Positions 7,186 to 15,376 of a stretch of DNA of 64,000 nt are shown here, piece after piece; position 1 is the first letter of the stretch; each line of letters opens with the position of its first letter. The notes beneath the pieces were generated by a model. It searched no databases. It was not told the origin of the DNA and worked only from the letters and a program-made list of their open reading frames with translations. The stretch is from Pseudomonas sp. LS.1a (lineage in GTDB: Bacteria; Pseudomonadota; Gammaproteobacteria; Pseudomonadales; Pseudomonadaceae), in contig NZ_CP092827.1 in assembly GCF_022533585.1 (NCBI RefSeq), forward strand, positions 4,814,001 to 4,878,000. The letters run 5' to 3'. A program made the translations under genes and the position numbers.

Positions 7186-9352
7186 CGTGCAGTCCTTTCG
7201 CCGGTGCCAACGGCGACTGTGGGTCGAGCAGGGAAGAACGGATGAAATGCAGGTAGCTTTGCGCGCGGCGCAGCACCGAGGTGTCGAAGTGACGAGCGAA
7301 GGGCTCGTCGGTGGCCTGCACACGGGCGATGGCGTGGTCCACTGCCACCAGCGCGCGTTCGTGGTTGCTGGCGCTGGGCTGCAGGAACAGCCGGGCCAGG
7401 GCACGGCCCATCACGCGGATCGCCTGGCGCCAGGGCTGCGACTCGGCGTAGGCCGGGTGCACCGGCGCACGGGCCTGCTCCTTGCGCAGCTCGATGACCG
7501 CGTGGCCGATCTCCAGCACGGTGAACATCCAGCCCATCAGCTGGCTCTGCACCTGCGGCTTGCCAGCGGCCAGGCCATAGGCCTGGTGCAGCAGGTCACG
7601 GGTGCGGCTTTCGAAGGCGGTGCCGATGCCTCGCAGGCGGCCGCTGATGGCAAACAGCACCTGCTCGCGCAGCTCCTGCTCCAGGCGGCTCCACAGCCAG
7701 CGGCTGTTGGGCGGCAGGATGATCGCCCCGGCCGCGGCACAGACGAACATGCCAATGACCATGCCGATATAGTCGTTGATGAAGGTGTACGGGTCATACA
7801 CGGTGAGGTTGTTCGGCACCGAACCGATGGCGAAGAACACCAGCAGGCCGATGCCGTAGCCGGCATAGGCTGGCCGTGACGAGAGGAACGCGCCCAGCAC
7901 GAACACCGGTGCCAGGACCATGCACAGCAGTGGGAAACCGTCGATCCAGGGGAACACGAAGAAGGTTTCGAAGAAGCCGACAAAGGCACCGATCGCTGTG
8001 CCGCAAGCCATCTGGAACGACATGCGCTTGGGGTTCGGCGAGGCCGCCGAGAGGCCCACGGTGACGGTGGCGATCAGGGTCATCATGGCGCCGCTGGGCC
8101 AGTCGCTGAACAGCCAGTAGCTGCCCAGCAGCAACAGCACCGCCGAGGCGCGCACACCGGCGGCCAACGACACCAGCCAGCTGGTCTGCGCCACGTAGGG
8201 CTCATCCCACTGCTCGCGTTCGTGCCGGTGCGCGGCCAGCGAGGCGTGGGTTTCGGCGTAGCTGTACATCTCGTCGACGAAGCGGTAAAGCAGCTCGAAG
8301 GCGGTGTGGAAGTCGAGCAGGTCGGACTCGCTCGGCTCGGTCGCCAGGTACTCGGCGCGCAGGCCGCGCACCTGGGCCTGCAGGCCTTCCTTGTAGGCGG
8401 CCAGCTCCAGGGTCAGGCGCAGCGCATCGGCGTCGGTCAGCGCCCGGCCCACGTAAGGTTGCAACAGTTCCACCAGGGTGTTCAGGCCCGGTTCGATGGC
8501 GCCGACGATCTGCAGCGGGCCACGGGCGCGCAGGCGCTCCAGCAAACGGTGCAGGGCATTGAAGCGCGTGGTGATGGCCATGAATTCGCTGTTCATGCGC
8601 ACCAGGCGACCAGAACGCCGGCGCATGTGCGGGTCCTCGAAGGCGGTGACGTTGCGCAGGCTCTCAAGGCCCACTGCTTCAGCGACGAAGCGCACGTTGC
8701 TGCTCTCGAAGCGGTCCCGCTGGCTGTCGCCACGCAGGGCCTCGACCACCACCCCGGCGAACACGCCAAAGCGCTGGTACAGGGCGTTGCGCATGGCGGC
8801 ACTGGCCGACTGCGGCAGGATCGCGGCGCTGACGAAGGTCGACACCAGAATGCCCAGGGCGATTTCCAGCACCCGCCATACCGCCGCCATGAACGCCTGG
8901 TCGGGGTGCTGCAGCACCGGCAGGCCGATCATCGCCGCGGTGTAGCCGGCCAGCACGAAGCCATAGGCGCGGAAAGTGCGGTAGCGCATGGCACCGGCCG
9001 AGCACAGGCCTACCCACAGGGCCAGGCTGGGCAGGAACAGCTCGGTGTTCTGCGGGAAGATGGCGATCAGCGCCACCATCATCGCCGAGCCGGCCAGGGT
9101 GCCGAGCACCCGGTAGAAGCTCTTGGCGAACACATGCCCGCTTTGCGGCTGCATGACGATGAACACGGTGATCATCGCCGTGCGCGGTTGCGGCAGCTCC
9201 AGGCGCATGGCCAGCCACAGGGTGATGAATGCAGCGGCCAGCACCTTGAAGATGTACACCCAGGTCACCCCGTCGGTGCGCGCCCAGGCAAAGAAGCCCC
9301 GGCGCCATTCCAGGCTCTGCAGCCAGCGCAAGGGCAAACTGGAAGTGCTCAT
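7175..9352 (-). CDS. FUSC-family inner membrane exporter, AaeB-like
   Basis: Inner membrane subunit of an aromatic acid or fusaric acid exporter. The 725-aa protein has the classic duplicated layout: a membrane block (about residues 28-180), a cytoplasmic domain (about 190-370), a second membrane block (about 380-530) and a C-terminal cytoplasmic region. The start overlaps the outer membrane factor gene by 4 bp (ATGA), and its end overlaps the DUF1656 gene. With the adaptor and channel it makes a complete tripartite pump; candidate substrates are hydroxylated aromatic acids. Confidence 0.93.
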   Translation of the reverse strand: MSTSSLPLRWLQSLEWRRGFFAWARTDGVTWVYIFKVLAAAFITLWLAMRLELPQPRTAMITVFIVMQPQSGHVFAKSFYRVLGTLAGSAMMVALIAIFPQNTELFLPSLALWVGLCSAGAMRYRTFRAYGFVLAGYTAAMIGLPVLQHPDQAFMAAVWRVLEIALGILVSTFVSAAILPQSASAAMRNALYQRFGVFAGVVVEALRGDSQRDRFESSNVRFVAEAVGLESLRNVTAFEDPHMRRRSGRLVRMNSEFMAITTRFNALHRLLERLRARGPLQIVGAIEPGLNTLVELLQPYVGRALTDADALRLTLELAAYKEGLQAQVRGLRAEYLATEPSESDLLDFHTAFELLYRFVDEMYSYAETHASLAAHRHEREQWDEPYVAQTSWLVSLAAGVRASAVLLLLGSYWLFSDWPSGAMMTLIATVTVGLSAASPNPKRMSFQMACGTAIGAFVGFFETFFVFPWIDGFPLLCMVLAPVFVLGAFLSSRPAYAGYGIGLLVFFAIGSVPNNLTVYDPYTFINDYIGMVIGMFVCAAAGAIILPPNSRWLWSRLEQELREQVLFAISGRLRGIGTAFESRTRDLLHQAYGLAAGKPQVQSQLMGWMFTVLEIGHAVIELRKEQARAPVHPAYAESQPWRQAIRVMGRALARLFLQPSASNHERALVAVDHAIARVQATDEPFARHFDTSVLRRAQSYLHFIRSSLLDPQSPLAPAKGLHDAP

Positions 9353-10878
9353 TCGGCGTTATCCGGCTTCTTGTCGAAAATGGCCAGGGTGGCCGGGGTT
9401 TTCGGTGCTGCCTGACGCTCCTCTTCCGGCACGTCCTGACCGGCCTGCAAGCCGCCGCCCAGGGCGGTGACCAGCTCGGCATGGGCAATCAGGCGGGCGG
9501 CCTGCACCTGCTGTTGCACCTGCTGCTGGCGGAACAGCAAGGTCTGGGCGTTGAGCACGTTGAGGTAGTCGGTAAGGCCACGCTGGAAAGCGACCATGGC
9601 GATGTCGTAGGTTTTCTGCGCGGCCGCGACCGACTCGGCGGCGAAGTGCGACTGCTCTTTCATCGACTCGCGGCGGATCAGCTGGTCGGAGATGTTCTTC
9701 AGCGCACCGACCACGGTCTGGTTGTAGCGCGCCACGGCCACGTCATAGCCCGCCGAGGCCACGCCCAGCTGCGAGCGCAGGCGGCCACCGTCGAAGATCG
9801 GCAGGCTGATGGCCGGGCCGACGTTGTAGTTGAACTTGCGCCCGGTGAGGAATTCCAGCGGGCCACCGCCGGTGGCCATGAAGCCAAGGCTGCCGACCAG
9901 GTCGACGTTGGGGAAGAAGCCGGCGTGGGCAACATCGATGCCACGCGCCTGAGCGGCTACCTGCCAACGGCTGGCAACCACGTCAGGGCGCTGGCCGACC
10001 AGTTCGGCCGGCAGGTTCGACGGCAGCTTAAGTGGCGCGGCCAGGGCCAGGCTCGGGCGCTGCAACTGCGTACCCTCCCCCGGGCCCTTGCCGGCCAGGG
10101 CGGCCAGCTGGTTGCGGGCCAGGGCAATTTCTTCGTCGAGGCTGTCGAGCTGGCGGTGGGTTTCCGGCAACGGCGCTTCAGCCTGGCTGACTTCGAAGTG
10201 GGTGCCGATGCCGGCATCCAGACGGCGCTTGGCCAGGGCCAGGATCTGCTCCTGCTGTTCCAGCTCGGCCTTGACGATATCGCGCTGGGCGAAGTGCAGG
10301 CTCAGCTGAATGTAGGCGCGCACCACGTTGTTCTGCAGCTCCAGCTGCGCCTGGCGGGCTTCGGCCACGCTCATGTGCGCCTGGTCCACGGCCTGCTCGC
10401 TGGCATTGCGTTCGCGGCCCCACAAGTCGAGCGCGTAGCTGAAGCCAATCGCGGCGTTGTTGTCCCAGGTGTTGGCGCCGGACAGCGCGCCCGGGCCGTA
10501 GAACTGGTCTTCAGGCCAGTTGTGGCGCTTGAGCGTGGCCTGGCCATTGGCCTGGAGCTTTTCCGCCGACTCGACCACACCGGCCATGGCCCTGGCTTCG
10601 CGTACCCGCGCCGCAGCCATGGCCAGGCTCGGGCTGCCGGCCACGGCCAGGGCAACCCAGCGGTCCAGCTGTGGGTCGCCATAGGCGCGCCACCACTGCT
10701 GGTCGGGCCAATGGGCGTCGGTCGCGGCTTCACGTATGGCCGCGTCGGTGGTCAGGGTGTTGGCTTGCAGCGTCTTGCTTTGCGGGGCAATGCCCCAGGT
10801 TCCGATACAGCCGCTCAAGGTGAGGGCAAGGGCACAGGCACTGAACGCATTGAGCGTTCTGATGATGCGACGCGGCAC
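9349..10878 (-). CDS. NodT-family outer membrane efflux lipoprotein
   Basis: Outer membrane channel of the AaeB-type pump, 509 aa. A signal peptide ends in a lipobox at Cys24 (LTLSGC), followed by two outer-membrane-factor repeats with FFPNVDLVGSLGFMATGG and LPIFDGGRLRSQLG. The C-terminal tail is charged. It is the first gene of the operon, directly facing the divergent LysR gene, so the operon promoter lies in the 190-bp gap. It is distinct from the outer membrane factor gene at the window start. Confidence 0.92.
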   Translation of the reverse strand: MPRRIIRTLNAFSACALALTLSGCIGTWGIAPQSKTLQANTLTTDAAIREAATDAHWPDQQWWRAYGDPQLDRWVALAVAGSPSLAMAAARVREARAMAGVVESAEKLQANGQATLKRHNWPEDQFYGPGALSGANTWDNNAAIGFSYALDLWGRERNASEQAVDQAHMSVAEARQAQLELQNNVVRAYIQLSLHFAQRDIVKAELEQQEQILALAKRRLDAGIGTHFEVSQAEAPLPETHRQLDSLDEEIALARNQLAALAGKGPGEGTQLQRPSLALAAPLKLPSNLPAELVGQRPDVVASRWQVAAQARGIDVAHAGFFPNVDLVGSLGFMATGGGPLEFLTGRKFNYNVGPAISLPIFDGGRLRSQLGVASAGYDVAVARYNQTVVGALKNISDQLIRRESMKEQSHFAAESVAAAQKTYDIAMVAFQRGLTDYLNVLNAQTLLFRQQQVQQQVQAARLIAHAELVTALGGGLQAGQDVPEEERQAAPKTPATLAIFDKKPDNAE

Positions 10879-10971
10879 AGCTGCGATTTCCCGAGGAAGA
10901 GGTGAAGAGGCCGGGCAATTCTAGGGGGCGTCAGCACTGGCGATAAGCGTGGATTCCTGCGAATCTTTGTT

Positions 10972-10999
10972 ACCAAAACGGCGATAATCCGCCTTTGGT
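10972..10999. promoter_or_regulatory. Inverted repeat between aae-like operon and LysR gene
   Basis: ACCAAA (10972-10977) and TTTGGT (10994-10999) are inverted and separated by 16 bases, in the only gap between the divergent LysR gene and the exporter operon. The position suits a LysR operator; the spacing is longer than the usual T-N11-A, so this is tentative. Confidence 0.3.
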
Positions 11000-11069
11000 C
11001 GAAGGCAACTTTTCATCTCTTTTACGTTACTTCGTGACACAATTTTGTCCTCTACATCGAGAGTGACCC

Positions 11070-12017
11070 ATGGACACCCTGCAAAACATGCGTGCTTTCA
11101 GTTGCGTAGCCCAACTCGGCAGCTTTACCGCTGCCGCCGGGCAACTGGATACGACCACCGCGAACGTGTCGCGGGCGGTCTCCAACCTGGAAGCCCATCT
11201 GCAAACAAGGCTGCTCAACCGTACCACCCGCCGCATTGCGCTGACCGAAGCCGGCAAGCGCTACCTGATGCGTTGCGAACAGATTCTTACCTATGTCGAA
11301 GAAGCCGAGGCCGAGGCCAGCGATGCCCATGCCCGCCCGGCCGGGATGTTGAAGGTGCACTCGATGACCGGGGTCGGTCAGCACTTCGTGGTCGACGCCA
11401 TCGCCCGCTATCGCGAATCGCACCCGGACGTGACCTTCGACCTGACCATGGCCAACCGCGTGCCCGACCTGCTCGACGAGGGCTATGACGTGTCCATCGT
11501 GCTGGCCACCGAACTGCCCGACTCAGGGTTCGTGTCCCAACGGCTGGGCATCACCTACAGCATCGTCTGCGCCTCGCCCGCCTACATCGCCCGCCACGGC
11601 GTGGCGCACAAGCCTGCCGACCTGCTCAAGCACGCCTGCCTGCGCATGGTCAGCCCGGTGATCCCGCTGGAGAAATGGCTGTTCGACGGGCCGGAAGGCC
11701 AGGAAATGGTCAACATCACCAGCTCGCCGTTCATGGTCAATACTGCCGATGCCATGAAGACTGCGATCCGCAGCGGCATGGGTGTGGGCGTGCTGCCGAT
11801 CTATTCGGCCATCGACGGCCTGCGCGACGGCAGCCTGGTGCGGGTACTGCCCGAGTACCGGCTGCAGGAGCTCAACCTGTACGCCATCTACCCGTCGCGG
11901 CAGTACCTGGATGCCAAGATCAAGACCTGGGTCGAGTACCTGCGCAACTCGCTGCCGGAGATTCTCGCGGCGCATGAGGCGGACCTGAAAACCCATCAGG
12001 TGATGATCGCCAACTAA
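11070..12017 (+). CDS. LysR-family transcriptional regulator (AaeR-like)
   Basis: A 315-aa LysR regulator. The winged helix-turn-helix is at residues about 1-60 (MDTLQNMRAFSCVAQLGSFTAAAGQL), with an effector domain behind it. The subgroup resembles CrgA/AaeR. It is divergent from the aromatic-acid exporter operon and shares a 190-bp control region with it, so it most likely activates that operon in the presence of an aromatic acid. Confidence 0.93.
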   Translation: MDTLQNMRAFSCVAQLGSFTAAAGQLDTTTANVSRAVSNLEAHLQTRLLNRTTRRIALTEAGKRYLMRCEQILTYVEEAEAEASDAHARPAGMLKVHSMTGVGQHFVVDAIARYRESHPDVTFDLTMANRVPDLLDEGYDVSIVLATELPDSGFVSQRLGITYSIVCASPAYIARHGVAHKPADLLKHACLRMVSPVIPLEKWLFDGPEGQEMVNITSSPFMVNTADAMKTAIRSGMGVGVLPIYSAIDGLRDGSLVRVLPEYRLQELNLYAIYPSRQYLDAKIKTWVEYLRNSLPEILAAHEADLKTHQVMIAN

Positions 12018-12064
12018 AAAGCTGCTGTATTGCGGGGGCGGACAATGGTAGGTTGCTAACCATT

Positions 12065-12161
12065 GCCGACCTCTTCGCGGGTAAACCCGCTCCCACAGGT
12101 ACACCACTGCCTTCCACGCCTGTGCAATACCTGTGGGAGCGGGTTCACCCGCGAAGAAACC
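12065..12161. repeat. Inverted pair of REP elements
   Basis: Left and right REP cores with a spacer of about 30 bases, in the short gap between the LysR gene and the 2-hydroxyacid dehydrogenase gene. The right copy is truncated at its outer end (GCGAAGAAACC). Confidence 0.88.
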
Positions 12162-12196
12162 ACCACCGCCCCACCGCCTTGCAGAGACGTAGCCCG

Positions 12197-13171
12197 ATGA
12201 AAAAGACCGTCCTGGCCTTCAGCCGTATCACCCCGGCCATGGCCGAACGCCTGCAGCAAGACTTCAACGTGATCATCCCGAACCCCAAGCTCGGCGATAT
12301 CAACGCCCAGTTCAACGAAGCCCTGCCCGAGGCCCATGGCCTGATCGGCGTTGGCCGCAAGCTCGGCCGGGCGCAGCTTGAAGGCGCGGCCAGGCTGGAG
12401 GTGGTATCCAGCGTGTCGGTCGGCTACGACAACTACGACCTGGACTACTTCAACGAGCGCGGCATCGCCCTGACCAACACCCCCGACGTGCTGACCGAAA
12501 GCACCGCCGACCTGGGCTTTTCGCTGATCATGGGCTGCGCCCGCCGCACCGCCGAGCTGGATGCCTGGACCAAGGCCGGCAACTGGCAGGCCACCGTGGG
12601 CCCGGCCCACTTCGGCAGCGATGTGCATGGCAAGACCCTGGGCATCGTCGGCATGGGCAACATCGGTGCCGCCATTGCCCGTCGCGGCCGGTTCGGTTTC
12701 AACATGCCGGTCATCTATTCCGGCAATAGCCGCAAGACCGCGCTGGAGCAAGAGCTGGGGGCGCAGTTCCGCAGCCTGGAGCAACTGCTGACCGAAGCCG
12801 ATTTCGTCTGCATCGTGGTGCCGTTGTCCGATGCCACCCGCAAGCTGATCGGTGCGCGTGAGTTGCAACTGATGAAGCCGAGCGCGTTCCTGATCAACAT
12901 CGCCCGCGGGCCGGTGGTGGATGAAGCTGCGCTGATCGATGCACTGCAGAACGGTACCATTCGTGGTGCGGGCCTGGACGTGTACGAGAAAGAGCCGCTG
13001 AGCGATTCGCCGCTGTTCAAGCTGCCCAATGCGCTGACCTTGCCGCACGTTGGCTCAGCTACCGCCGAAACCCGCGAGGCCATGGCCAACCGGGCAATCG
13101 ACAACCTGCGCGCGGCCCTGCTGGGTGAGCGGCCGCGGGACCTGGTGAACCCGCAGGTGTGGAAGGGCTGA
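12197..13171 (+). CDS. ghrB: D-isomer specific 2-hydroxyacid dehydrogenase (glyoxylate/hydroxypyruvate/2-ketogluconate reductase type)
   Basis: NAD(P)H-dependent reductase of 2-keto acids, 324 aa. The nucleotide-binding loop is GIVGMGNIGAAIARR (about 149-163). The catalytic triad is visible as Arg237 (NIARGP), Glu266 (DVYEKEP) and His284 (LPHVGS). The sequence is closest to GhrB/2-ketoaldonate reductases, which act on glyoxylate, hydroxypyruvate or 2-ketogluconate. The ATG at 12197 is chosen because upstream translation would read through the REP repeat. It is followed by another REP pair and appears to be transcribed alone. Confidence 0.88.
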   Translation: MKKTVLAFSRITPAMAERLQQDFNVIIPNPKLGDINAQFNEALPEAHGLIGVGRKLGRAQLEGAARLEVVSSVSVGYDNYDLDYFNERGIALTNTPDVLTESTADLGFSLIMGCARRTAELDAWTKAGNWQATVGPAHFGSDVHGKTLGIVGMGNIGAAIARRGRFGFNMPVIYSGNSRKTALEQELGAQFRSLEQLLTEADFVCIVVPLSDATRKLIGARELQLMKPSAFLINIARGPVVDEAALIDALQNGTIRGAGLDVYEKEPLSDSPLFKLPNALTLPHVGSATAETREAMANRAIDNLRAALLGERPRDLVNPQVWKG

Positions 13172-13181
13172 TAGCCCTCTA

Positions 13182-13294
13182 CTGCCGGCACCGGCCCTTT
13201 CGCGGGTAAACCCGCTCCCACAGGTATTGCACAGGCTCTGAGGGCTGCGGGGTAGCTGTGGGAGCGGGTTTACCCGCGAAGAGGCCGGTGCAGG
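13182..13294. repeat. Inverted pair of REP elements
   Basis: Full-length inverted REP pair between two convergent genes. The outer ends (TGCCGGCACCGGCCCTTTCGC and GAAGAGGCCGGTGCAGG) differ slightly from each other. Confidence 0.9.
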
Positions 13295-13305
13295 CAACAC
13301 ATTAC

Positions 13306-14208
13306 CTATTTGGCCACCACAACACCCTCAGCCAACTTGACTCTGGGCTTGCGAAACACCAGCACATTCCCCGCCATCACCGCCACCAGCCCCAACAAGG
13401 CCGGCGCCGTCCACTGATATCCCTCGGCCACCGCCGACACATTCAACGCCACCAACGGGAACAGCACCGTGCAGTACGCTGCCCGCTCCGGCCCCATGCG
13501 CCCGACCAGGGTCAAGTAGGCGGTAAAGGCGATCACCGAGCCCGGCACCACCAGGTACAGCAACGAGCCGATGTAGCGCACGTTCCACTCCATGCTGAAC
13601 GGCACGCCACTGACCACACAGAACACCGCCAGCATCGCTGCCCCGTAGACCATGCCCCAGGCATTGGTGGTCATGGGCTTGAGCCCGGCCTTCTGCTGCA
13701 TGCTCGACAGCATGTTGCCGGCCGAGAAGCATAGCGTGCCGAGCAGGGCCAGGCCGAGGCCGTACAGGGTTTCGCGGCTGGCCGCCTGGTGCGACAGCTC
13801 CGGCCAGAACAGCAGGCCCAGGCCGAGCAAGCCCAAGGCGCCGCCGCCGAGCACATTGCTGGCGATCTTCTGGCCAAAGAAGATCCGTGCGTTCAGCGCG
13901 TTCCACAGGGTGGCGGTGGAGAACACTACGGCGATCAGGCCGCTGGCGATCCACTGGCTGGCACTGAGGAAGCAGATGAAGTTGACGCAGAACAGGCACA
14001 GGCCCTGGGCCAGGCAGATCTGGTGGCCACGTCGGTTCATCGGCTGCAGGCGCCGGGTGAGCAGCAGGAAGGCGAACAGGATCAGCCCGGCCAAGGCAAA
14101 GCGGTAGACGATCGAGACCGGAATGGCGACCACGCCCAGCTGGAGTTTCAGGGCGATCCAGGTGGTGCCCCAGATCAGGACGGTGAGCAGGTAGAGTGAC
14201 AGGTTCAT
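13306..14208 (-). CDS. DMT/EamA-family transporter
   Basis: Drug/metabolite transporter of 300 aa with ten predicted transmembrane helices in two EamA repeats. The N-terminus MNLSLYLLTVLIWGTTWIALKLQLG is typical of the family. Members export amino acids, metabolites or xenobiotics; the substrate is not predictable here. The gene is divergent from an AraC-type regulator, but a long palindrome separates them, so shared control is uncertain. Confidence 0.9.
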   Translation of the reverse strand: MNLSLYLLTVLIWGTTWIALKLQLGVVAIPVSIVYRFALAGLILFAFLLLTRRLQPMNRRGHQICLAQGLCLFCVNFICFLSASQWIASGLIAVVFSTATLWNALNARIFFGQKIASNVLGGGALGLLGLGLLFWPELSHQAASRETLYGLGLALLGTLCFSAGNMLSSMQQKAGLKPMTTNAWGMVYGAAMLAVFCVVSGVPFSMEWNVRYIGSLLYLVVPGSVIAFTAYLTLVGRMGPERAAYCTVLFPLVALNVSAVAEGYQWTAPALLGLVAVMAGNVLVFRKPRVKLAEGVVVAK

Positions 14209-14249
14209 GGCGGCGGTTCCTTGGGCCTTTCAAGATCGGTGCCCGGCGC

Positions 14250-14330
14250 TTCGCGGCTAAAGCCGCTCCCACAGGGACCGCGCAGCTCACTGGGCTGCGC
14301 GGTCCCTGTGGGAGCGGCTTTAGCCGCGAA
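14250..14330. repeat. Perfect 37-bp inverted repeat (REP variant)
   Basis: Arms at 14250-14286 and 14294-14330 are exact complements around a 7-base loop. The REP core is the GCGGCTAAAGCCGCTCCCACAG variant. The arm is unusually long because the inner spacer (GGACCGCGCAGC) is also complementary. Transcribed from either side it would form a very stable hairpin. Confidence 0.92.
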
Positions 14331-14471
14331 TCGAGGGCGCAGCCCTCGCCGAGGCATTTCAGTGTTCTCCTGTCGAACACCCACGCGCTTGCACAAACTT
14401 GCGCATTTGTCCCGCGGGTAGCTGTAAGCCTGCCCAAGGCGCAGTAGGATGGCTGGCAAGAGGAACCGCCC

Positions 14472-15347
14472 ATGACCCCACTCACCCAGCTGCAAGTGTT
14501 CAACGCCATGCACGCCTCGCCCCACGCCCGGCTGGAGCTGAGCGCGCACCTGGGCGACGGGCTGGCAGCGGCGTTGTGGAGCAACCGCGATGATGCCCGC
14601 GACTACCAGGCACCGAGCCATCACACCCTGTCGTGCTACATCGCCGACGGCACTGGCACCTTCCGCCGCCAGCGCCCGGGCGACAAAGGGGCGCCCGACA
14701 AGCTGTGCGTGATGCCGGCCGGGCACGAGTCGAACTGGGTGGTCAATGGCGCGATCCGCCTGGCACACCTGTATGTCAGCGAGGCGCAATTCGCCCTGGG
14801 CTGCGTGCGCCTGCTCGACCGTGAACCGCGTGAGCTGCAACTGCAGGAAGCGACCTTTCTCGATGACCCGCAACAAGCCACGCGCTTTCGCCAGCTGATA
14901 ACCCTGGACTGGGATGAACCTGGCGAACGCCTGCTGGCCAGCAGCCTTGCACACGAGATCGTCGACCATGCGCTGCTCAGCCAGGTCGGGCTGCGCCAGG
15001 GCCTGCGCCTGAAAGGCGGGCTGGCACCGAACCTGCGCCGGCAGCTGGTCGACTACATCGAAGCGCACCTCGACCAGCCCATCACCCTGGGTGAACTGGC
15101 CTTGCGCTGCAACCTGTCCGAATACCACTTTGCCCGCATGTTCCGCGCCAGTTTCGGGCTGCCGCCGCACCAGTACCTGCTGGCCCGGCGGCTGCATCGG
15201 GCCTGCCAGCTGTTGCGGCTGGGGGGGATGCCGTTGGGGGAGATTGCCCTGTTGTGCGGGTTTGCCAGTGCCAGCCATTTCAGCAACCGGTTCCGCCAGG
15301 CGGTCGGTGCAACACCGGGCGAATACCGTTTAGCCTTCAATTCGTGA
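14472..15347 (+). CDS. AraC-family transcriptional regulator
   Basis: A 291-aa regulator with a cupin-like N-terminal region (about 1-170) and a C-terminal AraC double helix-turn-helix (about 190-288; EYHFARMFRASFG and SASHFSNRFRQAVGATPGEYR are typical). No target is obvious. The flanking genes are the DMT transporter (divergent) and the TonB receptor (convergent). The effector is unknown. Confidence 0.92.
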   Translation: MTPLTQLQVFNAMHASPHARLELSAHLGDGLAAALWSNRDDARDYQAPSHHTLSCYIADGTGTFRRQRPGDKGAPDKLCVMPAGHESNWVVNGAIRLAHLYVSEAQFALGCVRLLDREPRELQLQEATFLDDPQQATRFRQLITLDWDEPGERLLASSLAHEIVDHALLSQVGLRQGLRLKGGLAPNLRRQLVDYIEAHLDQPITLGELALRCNLSEYHFARMFRASFGLPPHQYLLARRLHRACQLLRLGGMPLGEIALLCGFASASHFSNRFRQAVGATPGEYRLAFNS

Positions 15348-15351
15348 AACT

Positions 15352-15370
15352 GGGGCCGCTTTGCGGCCCC
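15352..15370. terminator. Hairpin between convergent AraC and receptor genes
   Basis: GGGGCCGC-TTT-GCGGCCCC, an 8-bp perfect GC stem located between the two stop codons (15347 and 15377). It is followed by AAATA on the plus strand and lacks a T-run on both strands. It may still act as a two-way stop. Confidence 0.5.
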
Positions 15371-15376
15371 AAATAC

